Below, in pieces: positions 1 through 9,108 of a stretch of DNA of 64,000 nucleotides. Position numbers and translations under genes: made by a program. Each line of letters starts with the position of its first letter. Position 1 is the first letter of the stretch. The stretch lies in assembly GCF_036345995.1 (NCBI RefSeq), contig NZ_CP107796.1:7440001-7504000 (forward strand). The letters run 5' to 3'. The notes beneath the pieces are model-generated. The model ran no database searches. It saw nothing but the letters and a program-made list of their open reading frames with translations, and was not told where the DNA came from. This DNA is from Streptomyces sp. NBC_00557. GTDB taxonomy: Bacteria; Actinomycetota; Actinomycetes; Streptomycetales; Streptomycetaceae.

Positions 1-71
1 CCGAGTCGGCCGCGGCGTCCTGCCGCGCCTGCGCCGAAGCGTGCTCGGAGTTCCTGCGCAGTCTCAGCTGA
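1..71 (+). CDS. C-terminal fragment of a Cys-rich protein (partial)
   Basis: An open frame from the window edge (frame 3) ends with TGA at 69-71. It encodes about 22 residues containing a CRACAEACSE segment. Closely spaced Cys with Ala/Glu between them resemble the helices of DUF326 / four-helix-bundle copper-binding proteins, but the fragment is too short to assign. It lies 41 nt before the next gene on the same strand. It could also be a chance frame. Confidence 0.4.
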   Translation, partial: ESAAASCRACAEACSEFLRSLS

Positions 72-112
72 CCTCCTGGATCGGCTTCAGGACGCGGCGC
101 TAGCCTGCGGGC

Positions 113-955
113 ATGGGCGACCCCGGGCTGTTCACGCCGAACTCCGTGACCTGGCAGATGCACGGCGACCCCATGATGTGGGTCGCCGGCGTCCGCGCGC
201 TCTACCTCCAGGCCCTGCATCCGCGCGCGGTGCGCGGAGTCATGCAGAACTCCGACTTCCGCAGCGACGCCTGGGGCCGGCTGATGCGCACCGCGAACTT
301 CGTCGGCACGACGACGTACGGCACGACCGAGGCCGCCGAGCGGGCCGGTGCCCGGGTGCGCAGGATCCACAGCATGCTGAAGGCGACCGACCCGGACACC
401 GGTGAGCGCTACGGCGTGGACGAGCCCGAGCTGCTGCTGTGGGTGCACTGCGCGGAGATCGACTCCTATCTGCACGTCCTGCGCCGCTCCGGCTTCCCCC
501 TCACCGACGCCCAGGCCGACCGGTACATAGCCGAACACCGGGTCAGCGCCCGCCTGGTCGGGCTCGACCCGCGGACCGTCCCCGCGAGCCGGGCGGAACT
601 CGCCGCGTACTTCGCCGCGGTGCGCCCGCACCTGGCGGCGGGCCCCGAGGCACGCGCGGTGGACGACTTCCTGCTCCGCCCTCCGACGCACCCCCTCCTC
701 ATCCCGGCGCGCGAGGTGCTGTGGCGGCGCGTGGCGCAGTTGGCGTACGCCGCTCTGCCGCCGTACGCCCACGCGCTGTACGGCAGACCGGCCCCCGCAC
801 CCGCCGTCGTCACCCGCCGGCTGCGGGGCACCGGCGCCCTGCTGCGGTGCGTTCCCGCACGTGTGCGCTGGCAACTGCCGCCCAAACACATCCTGCGGGC
901 CATGGCGAGGCTGGGACCGCAGGCGCGTCCGGCACCGTACAAAGTCCGGCCATAG
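113..955 (+). CDS. Oxygenase MpaB-family protein (DUF2236)
   Basis: A 280-residue protein of the MpaB/latex-clearing-protein superfamily, known as DUF2236. The N-terminal part has the family pattern, with a WVAGVRALYLQALHPRAV segment (residues about 23-40) followed by WGRLMRTANFV and TTYGT. His and Arg residues in this all-helical fold bind a b-type heme in characterised members, and the family oxidises diverse substrates; the substrate here cannot be read. No Shine-Dalgarno is visible. TAGCCT, a good Streptomyces -10, ends 7 nt before the ATG, so the mRNA is probably leaderless. The gene stands alone between a partial gene and the kinase downstream. Confidence 0.85.
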   Translation: MGDPGLFTPNSVTWQMHGDPMMWVAGVRALYLQALHPRAVRGVMQNSDFRSDAWGRLMRTANFVGTTTYGTTEAAERAGARVRRIHSMLKATDPDTGERYGVDEPELLLWVHCAEIDSYLHVLRRSGFPLTDAQADRYIAEHRVSARLVGLDPRTVPASRAELAAYFAAVRPHLAAGPEARAVDDFLLRPPTHPLLIPAREVLWRRVAQLAYAALPPYAHALYGRPAPAPAVVTRRLRGTGALLRCVPARVRWQLPPKHILRAMARLGPQARPAPYKVRP

Positions 956-1075
956 ACCGCCATACTGGACGAGCAGGGGGGTACGACGCGGACCGGACCG
1001 GCGCGGTGCGGCCGGGCGCGGTGCCGTGCGGCCTCCCGGCGGCGGGGCGGACGGCGACGGGGGCGGCGGATCGCT

Positions 1076-3226
1076 ATGGGGGAGAACAGGCTGGTTCAGG
1101 GCCGGTACCGGCTGCTCGACCTGATCGGGCGCGGCGGTATGGGCGAGGTGTGGCGGGCCCGGGACGAGTCCCTGGGCCGGCGGGTCGCGGTGAAGTGCCT
1201 CAAACCGCTGGGGCCGTACCACGATCCGTCCCTCGCCTCCGTCCTGGGGGAGCGGTTCCGCCGCGAGGCACGGGTCGCCGCCGCCCTGTCGCACCCGGGG
1301 GTGACGGTCGTGCACGACTTCGGCGAGTACGACGGGATCCCGTACCTGGTCATGGAGCTGCTGGAGGGTCGCGACCTGAGCCGGCTGCTGGCGGGCAACA
1401 AGGGGCATCCGCTGCCGGTGGACGACGTGCTCGACATCGCCGGACAGGTCGCCGCCGCCCTCGCCTACACCCACAAGCAGGGCGTCGTCCACCGCGACCT
1501 GAAGCCGGCCAACATCGTGCGCCTGACCGACGGCGCCGTGAAGATCTGCGACTTCGGCATCGCCCGCCTCGGCCACGACATCGGCCTCACCGCCCGGCTG
1601 ACCGGCACCGGCGTCGCCCTCGGCACCCCGCACTACATGTCTCCCGAACAGATCGGCGGCGACGGGGTGGACCAGCGCAGCGACCTGTACTCGCTGGGCT
1701 GCGTGCTGTACGAACTCGCCACCGGCGCCCCGCCGTTCGACCTGGAGGACGCCTGGGCGATCCTCATCGGGCACCGCGACACCCCGCCCCGGCCCCCGCG
1801 TGCACTGCGTCCCGACCTGCCCGGACACCTGGAGGACGTCATCCTCGGCCTCCTCGCCAAACGGCCCGAGGAACGGCCCTGCGACGCCGGGGAGTTGGTC
1901 CGCCGGCTCCGGGACGCTCGTCCAACGGGCCCCTCGGCCACGGCGATCGGGATCCCGGAGAGGCGAGGCGCGGCCCGCCTGCCCTCCTGGACCTGCGGCA
2001 TGACCACCGGCCACAAGGCGCTCGGCACGGGACCCGGCGCCCTGCCCCCGGACGCCGGGGCGGCACTGTCGGGCCGCTGGAACGCACCCCGACGGGACGC
2101 GATGCCGTGCCCGGCAGGCGACCGCCGTCACCCGGACACGCCCGGCCGCCCCGGACCGGCGGCCGTACGGCGGGCCGTGCCGGTCCCCCACGCGGAGCGC
2201 ACAACCGCCGACAGCCCCGGGAGGCTGGCCGGCCGGTACGAGTCCGCCGGCGCGCTGCTCCGCGCCGGCCGCGCCACCGAGGCGCTGGCCGCCTACACCG
2301 ACCTCGCCGAGGCCGCCGCCCGGCTGCTCGGCGCCGACCACCCCGACACCCTCGCCGCCCGCCAGGAGACCGCCTACACGCTGGGCCGGCTGGGCCGCCA
2401 CGTCGAGGCCCGCCAGGTGTACGCGGAGGTACTCGCCGCCCGGATGCGCGTCCAGGGGCCCGACCACCCCGACACCCTGCGCTGCCGGCACAACCTCGCC
2501 TGCACCCTCGGCCGGCTCGGCCTGCTGGACGACGCCTGCCGTACGGCCCGGGAGGCGGCCGCCGCCCGCGCCCGGGTGCTCGGCCCCGACCACCCCGACA
2601 CCCTGGTCTCGCGCTGCGAACTCGCCTACGCCCAGGGCCAGTCGGGCCGCTGGGAGGAGGCTCTGACCCTCTACCGCGCGGTCGCCGAGGCCCGGGCCCG
2701 GGTCCTGGGCGCCGACCATCCCGACACCCTCGCCGCCCGCTACGAGACCGCCCTCAGCCTCGGCCGACTCGGCCGCAGCGCGGACGCCCTGCGCGTGTAC
2801 CGCGAGCTGATCACGGACCGCACCCGCGTCCAGGGCCCCACCCATCCCGAGACGCTGCGCGCCCGGCACGGCCTCGGAGTCAACCTCGGCCGGCTCGGGC
2901 GCTGGGAGGACGCCCTCGCCGAGGCCCGGGACGTCTGCCTGCTGCGCGAGCAGATCCTCGGCCCCGCCCACCCCGACACGCTCGTCAGCCGCCGCGAGGT
3001 CGCGGTCGCCCTCGGCTGGCTGGGGCGCTGGGCGGAGGCCCTCACCGAGTACCGGCGACTCGCCGCCACCCGCGAGCAGAGCCTCGGCCCGGACCACCCC
3101 GACACCCTCGCCGCCCGCGACGACGAGGCACACTGCCTGGAGCGGCTCGGCCACGGCAGAGAGGCGGGCGACCTGTACCGCAGGGTCGCGGCGCTCCGCC
3201 TGCGGCCGGCACCGGACGGTGCCTGA
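1076..3226 (+). CDS. Cytosolic serine/threonine protein kinase with C-terminal TPR repeats
   Basis: A 716-residue Hanks-type kinase. The catalytic domain spans about residues 11-275: glycine loop GRGGMGEV (19-25), VAVK lysine K40, HRDLKPAN with catalytic D141, and DFG with D159. A Pro/Arg-rich linker (about 280-375) is followed by at least seven 42-residue TPR units carrying the signature DHPDTL. Unlike PknB-type receptors there is no membrane-spanning segment, so both kinase and TPR domain should be cytosolic. The TPR array probably recruits partners or substrates. ATG 1076 starts the kinase directly, with a weak GGCGGA ribosome site. The repeats are nearly identical at the DNA level (126-bp period), which favours copy-number change. 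Confidence 0.93.
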   Translation: MGENRLVQGRYRLLDLIGRGGMGEVWRARDESLGRRVAVKCLKPLGPYHDPSLASVLGERFRREARVAAALSHPGVTVVHDFGEYDGIPYLVMELLEGRDLSRLLAGNKGHPLPVDDVLDIAGQVAAALAYTHKQGVVHRDLKPANIVRLTDGAVKICDFGIARLGHDIGLTARLTGTGVALGTPHYMSPEQIGGDGVDQRSDLYSLGCVLYELATGAPPFDLEDAWAILIGHRDTPPRPPRALRPDLPGHLEDVILGLLAKRPEERPCDAGELVRRLRDARPTGPSATAIGIPERRGAARLPSWTCGMTTGHKALGTGPGALPPDAGAALSGRWNAPRRDAMPCPAGDRRHPDTPGRPGPAAVRRAVPVPHAERTTADSPGRLAGRYESAGALLRAGRATEALAAYTDLAEAAARLLGADHPDTLAARQETAYTLGRLGRHVEARQVYAEVLAARMRVQGPDHPDTLRCRHNLACTLGRLGLLDDACRTAREAAAARARVLGPDHPDTLVSRCELAYAQGQSGRWEEALTLYRAVAEARARVLGADHPDTLAARYETALSLGRLGRSADALRVYRELITDRTRVQGPTHPETLRARHGLGVNLGRLGRWEDALAEARDVCLLREQILGPAHPDTLVSRREVAVALGWLGRWAEALTEYRRLAATREQSLGPDHPDTLAARDDEAHCLERLGHGREAGDLYRRVAALRLRPAPDGA

Positions 3227-3250
3227 CCCCGCGCCCGCCGATCCTCTGCC

Positions 3251-3331
3251 CACCTCCGTATCGCATGTGCGCGCCCTGGATCGCCTATGCCGACCTCCGT
3301 GTCGCCCCTGCGCACCCGGGATCGCGTGTGC
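3251..3331. repeat. Two imperfect 41-bp direct repeats
   Basis: The spacer between the kinase and the FAD oxidoreductase contains two adjacent copies of a 41-bp unit. Each has ACCTCCGT near its start and GGATCGC near its end (first copy from about 3251, second from 3292). A degenerate third start follows at about 3331. No function is apparent. Confidence 0.5.
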
Positions 3332-3444
3332 CCACCCCAGTACGGTTGGCGGGCGGCACCGGCGCAGGTCACACGGGCGTGCCCGGCCGGCAGGGACAGG
3401 GCATGCCTCTGGCCGTCGTGGATCATCACGTGTTACGAAGAACC

Positions 3445-5010
3445 ATGCCTGCCAACGAGCACACCCGCACCTACGACGCCGTCATCGTCGGCGGCGGACA
3501 CAACGGCCTGGTGGCCGCCGCCTACCTGGCCCGCGCCGGCCGGTCGGTGCTGGTGCTGGAACGGCTGGACCACATCGGCGGCGCCGCGGTCTCCACCCGC
3601 CCCTTCGCCGGCGTCGACGCCCGGCTGTCGCGCTACTCGTACCTGGTCAGCCTGCTGCCGCAGAAGATCGTCCGGGACCTCGGACTCGACTTCCGGGTGC
3701 GCGCCCGCACCATCTCCTCCTACACCCCGGCGGAGCGCGACGGCCGGCCCACCGGACTCCTCGTCGGCGGCGGCGAGCAGCGCACCCGGGAGGCCTTCGC
3801 CCGGCTGACCGGCGGCGAGCGCGAGTACCAGGCCTGGCAGCGCTTCTACGGCATGACCACGCGCGTCGCCGAGCGCGTCTTCCCCACCCTCACCGAGCCG
3901 CTGCCCACCCGCGACGAACTGCGCCGCCGCATCGACGACGAGACCGCCTGGCGGACCCTGTTCGAGGAACCGATCGGCGTCGCCGTCGAGGAGACCTTCG
4001 AGGACGACCTCGTGCGCGGCGTCGTCCTCACCGACGCCCTGATCGGCACCTTCGCCGACGCGCACGACCCCACCCTCGCCCAGAACCGCTGCTTCCTCTA
4101 CCACGTCATCGGCGGCGGCACCGGCGCCTGGGACGTGCCCGTCGGCGGCATGGGCGCCCTCACCGACGCCCTGGCGGCGGCGGCCCGTACGGCGGGCGCG
4201 GTCATCGCGACCGGACACGAGGCGGTCCGGATCGCCACCGACGGCGACCGCGCCGAGGTCACCTACCGCACGGCCGACGGCGAAGGCGTGGCCGCCGCCC
4301 GGCACGTGCTGGTGAACGCCTCCCCGCACGAACTGGCCGCCCTCACCGGCGACCCGGCGCCCGAACCCGCCGAGGGCGCCCAGCTCAAGGTCAACATGCT
4401 GCTCACCCGGCTGCCGAGGCTGCGCGACACGGCCGTCGACCCGCGCGAGGCGTTCGCCGGAACCTTCCACATCGCCGAGGGCTACCGGCAGCTCGCCACC
4501 GCCCACGCCCAGGCCGCCGCCGGCGAACTCCCCGCCGTGCCGCCCTCGGAGATCTACTGCCACTCCCTGACCGACCCCACCATCCTCGGCCCCGACCTCG
4601 CCGGGCGCGGCTACCAGACGCTCACCCTGTTCGGCCTGCACACCCCGGCCCGGCTGTTCGACCGGGACAACGACGCCGTGCGCGAGGAGCTGCTGAAGTC
4701 CACCCTGGCCCAGCTCGACGCCCACCTCGCCGAACCCCTCGCCGACTGCCTGGCCACCGACGCCGACGGCCGCCCCTGCATCGAGGCCAAGACCCCGCTC
4801 GACCTCGAACGGGACCTGAGGCTGCCCGGCGGGAACATCTTCCACCGCGCCCTGTCCTGGCCCTACGCCCAGGAGGACACGGGCCGTTGGGGAGTGGAGA
4901 CCCGGCACGCGAACGTCCTGCTGTGCGGCGCGGGCGCCGTACGCGGGGGAGGCGTGAGCGGCGTGCCGGGACACAACGCGGCGATGGCAGTGCTGGAGGC
5001 CACCTCATGA
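3445..5010 (+). CDS. FAD-dependent NAD(P)-binding oxidoreductase, PYROXD2/phytoene-desaturase-like
   Basis: A 521-residue flavoprotein. It opens with the Rossmann signature VIVGGGHNGLVAAAYLARAG (about residues 11-30) and ELxxxxGG-type region LERLDHIGGAA, typical of the phytoene desaturase / PYROXD2 family. The C-terminal GAGAVRGGGVSGVPGHNAA segment is the second FAD-binding element. No carotenoid genes are nearby, so carotenoid desaturation is not implied and the substrate is unknown. The ATG at 3445 places the Rossmann fold ten residues from the start. An alternative ATG at 3403, preceded by GGGACAGGG, would add 14 residues. The frame is open far upstream, but that part is only the shadow of the kinase gene. 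Confidence 0.87.
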   Translation: MPANEHTRTYDAVIVGGGHNGLVAAAYLARAGRSVLVLERLDHIGGAAVSTRPFAGVDARLSRYSYLVSLLPQKIVRDLGLDFRVRARTISSYTPAERDGRPTGLLVGGGEQRTREAFARLTGGEREYQAWQRFYGMTTRVAERVFPTLTEPLPTRDELRRRIDDETAWRTLFEEPIGVAVEETFEDDLVRGVVLTDALIGTFADAHDPTLAQNRCFLYHVIGGGTGAWDVPVGGMGALTDALAAAARTAGAVIATGHEAVRIATDGDRAEVTYRTADGEGVAAARHVLVNASPHELAALTGDPAPEPAEGAQLKVNMLLTRLPRLRDTAVDPREAFAGTFHIAEGYRQLATAHAQAAAGELPAVPPSEIYCHSLTDPTILGPDLAGRGYQTLTLFGLHTPARLFDRDNDAVREELLKSTLAQLDAHLAEPLADCLATDADGRPCIEAKTPLDLERDLRLPGGNIFHRALSWPYAQEDTGRWGVETRHANVLLCGAGAVRGGGVSGVPGHNAAMAVLEATS

Positions 5011-5011
5011 G

Positions 5012-7921
5012 TCACGAGGGCGGCTGAGGACAGCCCTCCAGAAACTTGGCGAGGCCCGAGGAGTCGGTGCCTATTTTGCGGTACACGCTGGACAGTAACT
5101 GCCGCACGCCCTGCTCCGTCAGGCTCAGCTCCTTGGCGACCACCGGCACCGGCTGCCCCTGGACGGTCAGTTCGGCGGCTCGGCGCTCGTGGGCGGACAG
5201 GGTGTCCGCCTGGGCGTAGCGCAGCGGCAGCGGGCGCAGGCCCGCGGTCGAGAGCTCCGCCCTGGCCCGGGCGGCCAGGGCCTCGGCCCCGCAGTGGACG
5301 GCGCCCTCCAGCCCCTGGTACAGCCGGTCGGCGGCCTCCTGCAACCGGCCGTTGCGGGACAGCGCGGCGCCGTGCCCGATCTGGGCGCGGGCCAGTTCAC
5401 AGGCGGCCGGCGACTGCTCCAGATGGTCGACGGCCTGCGCGTACAGGTCGAGCGCCGCCGGCCCGCCGGTCACCTCGGCGAGTGTGTGCAGGGCCTGCCC
5501 GACGGCGGAGGCCGAACCGAAGTCCCGGGCCCGCTTCACGGCGTCCTGGGCATGGCCGAGCGCCTCCTCCGGCGCGGTGGGAGCGAGGGCGGTCGCGAGC
5601 CGCAGCTGCCACGGACACCACGCCGGGTTGCGCCAGCCCCGCCCGTCCAGCCACTCCCCGACGGAGGCCAGCAGCGGCACGGCCTCGGCGTGCCGGCCTT
5701 CGGCCAGGAGGAGTTCGGCGTAGACGGTGCGGGGGTCGGGATAGATGACGGCGTTGAGAGTCGTCTCACCGAAGTGGTGTTCGTCTGCGACGGCGCGCGC
5801 CTCGGTGACACGCCCGCGGGCCAGCAGAGTCTGGATCAGGATGCCGAGGGCGAACCACTGGGCGGGCACGGCCCCGTCCACCTCACCGGCGATGCGCAGA
5901 CCGTCCCGGACCAGGTCGTCGGCTTCGGCCAGGCATCCGCGGCGGTACCGGATGTAACCGGCGAGAGTCTGGCCGAGGGCCAGGTGGGAGCCGCGCCACC
6001 CCTTGGCCACGCACTCCGCGATGCCCCTGCTGAACAGCTCCTCGGCGCGTCGCGGCTGGTCGCCGTACATGAAGACCAGTGCCACCGAAGCGGGTACCTC
6101 GAACCCGCGGTTCTCGTCGGTCCAGCTCATGCCGCCGTCCAGCGCCTTCTCGGCATACGCGACAGCGGTCTGCCGCGGTTCGCCGCGCAGGACGGCGTCC
6201 CAGGCCCGCAGCCCCAGGATGTAGCGCTCCTCGAGGCTCCGGCCGGGCAACTGGTCGGCCAGACGCGCGAGTCTCCGGGAGCGCGCGCGTGAGTCGCGGT
6301 CGTCGGCGCGGAACATGCCCCAGACGAACTGGTCGGCCTGCATACGGAGTTTGACGCGCGGATTCCGCGCCTGCCTCGCTTCCTCGGTGGCCACGCTCAC
6401 GGCCTCGGCCAGCTGGTCGGTGTGGGCCAGAGCCTGCGTGAGCCGGAAGACTATGGAGGCGCGCAGATCGGGGTCGACGTCGGGCTCGGACAGCGCCTGA
6501 CGGAGATGCCTGACCGTCGCCGTGGGCTCGATCAGGAACGTGGCGCACGCGAGTTCGTGAAGAACGGCGGCACGGTCCTCGGGGAGAGGCGGTTCCCGCA
6601 GTGCGCGATCCAGCAGACGCCGGGCGGCCTCGGTCGCCCCGGCGCGGAGATACTCGCGGGCGGCTTCGCGGAAACAGGTGACCGCCTCGGGCCGGCCCTC
6701 GCAGGGGACCTCCAGCAGATGGCGGGCTGCTGCGGTGGGACCGTATCCCAGGGCCAGGACTGTTTCCCCGGCGGCGTTGTGCAGACCGGCACGGAAGGCC
6801 GGCCTGATGGACCGGTAGATGGTCGTGGCGATCAGCGGGTGAAGGAACTCGATCTCCCCTTCCGGGCCGTGACCGCCGGCCAGGATCCTGGCTGCGCGCA
6901 GCTTCTGGATCGCCTCGGCCGTGGCGTCCTCGCCGAGCGCGGCGATGGTGGCGGCGAGATGGGGGGAGAAGGGCGATCCGAGGACGGCCGCGATGTGGGC
7001 GAAGCGGACGGTGCCGGTGTCGAGCCGTTCCAGGCGCTCGATCAGCCCCGGTCCCTTGATCGCCGCGGCGAGCTCGCGCATAGCGGGCAGGTCGTCCTCG
7101 GTGCCCCTGAGTTTCCGCTTGGCCAGGCCGATGGCGAGCTCCACCGCTTCGAAGGGGCTTCCGCCGGTGGCGGACCAGCATTCCTTGCAGAACCGGTCCT
7201 CGGCCGTCTCTCCGAGTTCCTTCCGGACGATCCGCGCCACGCCGTCGGCGCTGAGCAGCGCCAGGTCGTGCGGGCGCTCCCCGTGGTGCCCCGCCAGCGC
7301 GCGCAGTCCGCCGGCTTCCGGCGGCAGTTCGTCGGGCCGGTAGGCGGCCACGATCAGCAGGGGAAGGTCATGGACTCGTGGTGCGAAGGAGGCGAGCCAC
7401 TTCAGGGACTCGGGGTCCGCCCAGTGCAGGTCGTCCAGAAGGAGGACGACCGGCGCCTTGTTCACCGTGAGGCGTGTCATGACCCAGTCCAGGCCTTCAC
7501 GGACCCCGGTGGGGTCGGGGGCAGGGGCGCGTCCCTTCGCCTCGAGGCCGAGCACGGCGGCGACGATGTCGTACCAACTTCCCAGGAGAGCGCGGAGCTC
7601 CGGGCCGTCCATGGCGGCCAGGGAGGGCTGCAGCAGCTGGCGCACCACGCGGAACGCCGAGCCCTGTTCAGTCTCCGCGCCCCTGCCCGACAGCACCGTG
7701 AATCCGTGCTCCGCGGCCCGGTCCCGGGCTTCCGTGATGAGTGCGGTCTTGCCCAGTCCGGCCGGCCCGGTGAAGGCGAGCAGTCCCCTGCGCCTGGCCC
7801 GTGGCCGACCGTCCCTGGTGCGTCGCAGCTCGCGGAACGCGGCGTCGAGGGCCCGAAGCTCCCGGCTGCGCTCGATCAACGTCTGTTGCTCCGAGACGGG
7901 TTGCCGCGGCTCCGTCGCCAT
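5012..7921 (-). CDS. Large ATP-binding LuxR-family (LAL) transcriptional regulator
   Basis: A 969-residue LAL-type regulator. The N-terminal AAA ATPase has Walker A GPAGLGKT (about residue 50) and a Walker B-like VVLLLDDLHWADPESL. A long helical/TPR-like middle follows, then a C-terminal LuxR-type helix-turn-helix (LSAHERRAAEL through SVYRKIG) that is somewhat diverged. LAL proteins commonly control secondary-metabolite clusters. This gene lies 170 nt downstream of the terpene synthase in the same direction and probably regulates the P450-cyclase pair. The start at 7921 is chosen for AGAAGG upstream and for a family-like N-terminus; the frame is open to 8647 but that segment overlaps the terpene synthase. 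Confidence 0.9.
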   Translation of the reverse strand: MATEPRQPVSEQQTLIERSRELRALDAAFRELRRTRDGRPRARRRGLLAFTGPAGLGKTALITEARDRAAEHGFTVLSGRGAETEQGSAFRVVRQLLQPSLAAMDGPELRALLGSWYDIVAAVLGLEAKGRAPAPDPTGVREGLDWVMTRLTVNKAPVVLLLDDLHWADPESLKWLASFAPRVHDLPLLIVAAYRPDELPPEAGGLRALAGHHGERPHDLALLSADGVARIVRKELGETAEDRFCKECWSATGGSPFEAVELAIGLAKRKLRGTEDDLPAMRELAAAIKGPGLIERLERLDTGTVRFAHIAAVLGSPFSPHLAATIAALGEDATAEAIQKLRAARILAGGHGPEGEIEFLHPLIATTIYRSIRPAFRAGLHNAAGETVLALGYGPTAAARHLLEVPCEGRPEAVTCFREAAREYLRAGATEAARRLLDRALREPPLPEDRAAVLHELACATFLIEPTATVRHLRQALSEPDVDPDLRASIVFRLTQALAHTDQLAEAVSVATEEARQARNPRVKLRMQADQFVWGMFRADDRDSRARSRRLARLADQLPGRSLEERYILGLRAWDAVLRGEPRQTAVAYAEKALDGGMSWTDENRGFEVPASVALVFMYGDQPRRAEELFSRGIAECVAKGWRGSHLALGQTLAGYIRYRRGCLAEADDLVRDGLRIAGEVDGAVPAQWFALGILIQTLLARGRVTEARAVADEHHFGETTLNAVIYPDPRTVYAELLLAEGRHAEAVPLLASVGEWLDGRGWRNPAWCPWQLRLATALAPTAPEEALGHAQDAVKRARDFGSASAVGQALHTLAEVTGGPAALDLYAQAVDHLEQSPAACELARAQIGHGAALSRNGRLQEAADRLYQGLEGAVHCGAEALAARARAELSTAGLRPLPLRYAQADTLSAHERRAAELTVQGQPVPVVAKELSLTEQGVRQLLSSVYRKIGTDSSGLAKFLEGCPQPPS

Positions 7922-8091
7922 GTGCCGTACCGCCTTCTGTCGTTCGGCCGGGGAAGTCGAGCGTACGCCTCGCCGGGATCCAACAGTCCTGAATGGACAC
8001 CATGGGATGAATCCTGCGCCGAAGGGTGCGACAATGCCGCTCGCTGGGTAGGTAGCGTGGATGCGCTCCTCTCGGAGGGCGCCGGGACCCG

Positions 8092-9108
8092 TTACGGCAG
8101 GGCGGGCACCGAGGCCACATCGGCGTAGCGCGGCACGGTGCGGGACCAGTGGTAACACCCGCTGATCCAGCCGATCATGCCGTCCACGTAGCCGATGCCG
8201 GCGGGGCTCAGTTCCGGTTCGACCTCTGCACGGAGCTTCTGGACCTCCTCGATCGTGCTGTTGATCTGCCGGATGGCCAGGATGACGGCGGCCTGCAGCG
8301 AGCATCGGTGTTCGCGCTGCCGGGCCAGGGCCAGGTTGATCATGTCGCCCGCCCGCTGTTCCTTCACCGCGGAGAACAGGTCCGGAATCCACACCGCCGC
8401 GTCGGCCGACAGGCGCCCAAGCCGCTGGACGAGGGGGTGGTGGAGTTCGTCCGGGGACAGTTCCTGGGGCTGGGCGGCCTCGGACAGCGGGTAGAACGGT
8501 TCGATGCCCGCGGTCAGCGACCGTATGGCGGTGCAGACTTCGGTCCGCAGGCGAGCGGGCCGGGTCTGCGCCACTGCTTCGTACAGCAGGCCGTGCACGT
8601 ATTCGCGGCTCTTCCAGGCCCATCGCGCGGCCTGCGCGGGAGTGCACCGCTCACGGACCTGCCGGTGGAGATCGGACAGAGCCGCTCCGAGGGGGGTGCT
8701 GGGCGGCCGGCCGTCCCGCAGGATCGAGATGCTTTCGCACAGCATCGGCAGGAGCCGGTCCGGACAGCGCCGGCCGAGGTCCTCGGCGCGGTCGTCGTAG
8801 ACGAACTGGTAGGCGATCTGATTGGCCATGATCTGCAGGAGCCCGGAATCCATCGTCGGGCTGTTGCAGGACGCGAGTTCGGCGGGGCGCGTGCGGGCGA
8901 TCATGGCCGTCACCCCCGGTTCGTCGCTGAGCCCGCACTTGCTCAGCCACGTGTCGACGCCGGCGGCGGCTTCGGCTTCATGGGGATTGCGCAGGCAGGG
9001 GAAAGGCATGTGGAGACGGGCGTCGATCAGGTCCCCCAGATTGAGGAGCGCGGCGCGGGCCGGTACGCCGACCGGGATGTCCTCATGCGTTGCCGACAAC
9101 GTGGTCAC
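8092..9108 (-). CDS. Class I terpene synthase with altered NSE metal-binding motif
   Basis: A 338-residue single-domain terpene cyclase, which would ionise a prenyl diphosphate (sesquiterpene-type length) using Mg2+. The Asp-rich motif is FVYDDRAED (D105, D106). The second metal site reads IPDLFSAVKE (residues 241-250), where families normally have NDxxSxxxE, so the first ligand Asn is Pro242; S246 and E250 are kept. The C-terminal RY pair (R327-Y328) is present. The N-terminal PFPCLRNPHEAEA matches the usual opening of bacterial cyclases. GTG 9108 is chosen because GGAGGG lies just upstream; ATG 9156 is an alternative. The gene overlaps the P450 stop by 26 nt, implying translational coupling. 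Confidence 0.88.
   Translation of the reverse strand: MTTLSATHEDIPVGVPARAALLNLGDLIDARLHMPFPCLRNPHEAEAAAGVDTWLSKCGLSDEPGVTAMIARTRPAELASCNSPTMDSGLLQIMANQIAYQFVYDDRAEDLGRRCPDRLLPMLCESISILRDGRPPSTPLGAALSDLHRQVRERCTPAQAARWAWKSREYVHGLLYEAVAQTRPARLRTEVCTAIRSLTAGIEPFYPLSEAAQPQELSPDELHHPLVQRLGRLSADAAVWIPDLFSAVKEQRAGDMINLALARQREHRCSLQAAVILAIRQINSTIEEVQKLRAEVEPELSPAGIGYVDGMIGWISGCYHWSRTVPRYADVASVPALP

Noticed and set aside
439..3440. Open frame continuous with the FAD oxidoreductase from 439
   Set aside because: This part overlaps the MpaB and kinase genes in another frame and encodes Arg/Pro-rich low-complexity sequence; the oxidoreductase begins at about 3445.
3433..4974. Long minus-strand frame opposite the FAD oxidoreductase
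   Set aside because: Gly/Val/Asp-rich antisense shadow without family motifs.
9084..9090. ATGA overlap start at the P450 stop for the terpene synthase
   Set aside because: The ATG at 9086 is not in the cyclase frame; GTG 9108 with GGAGGG is.
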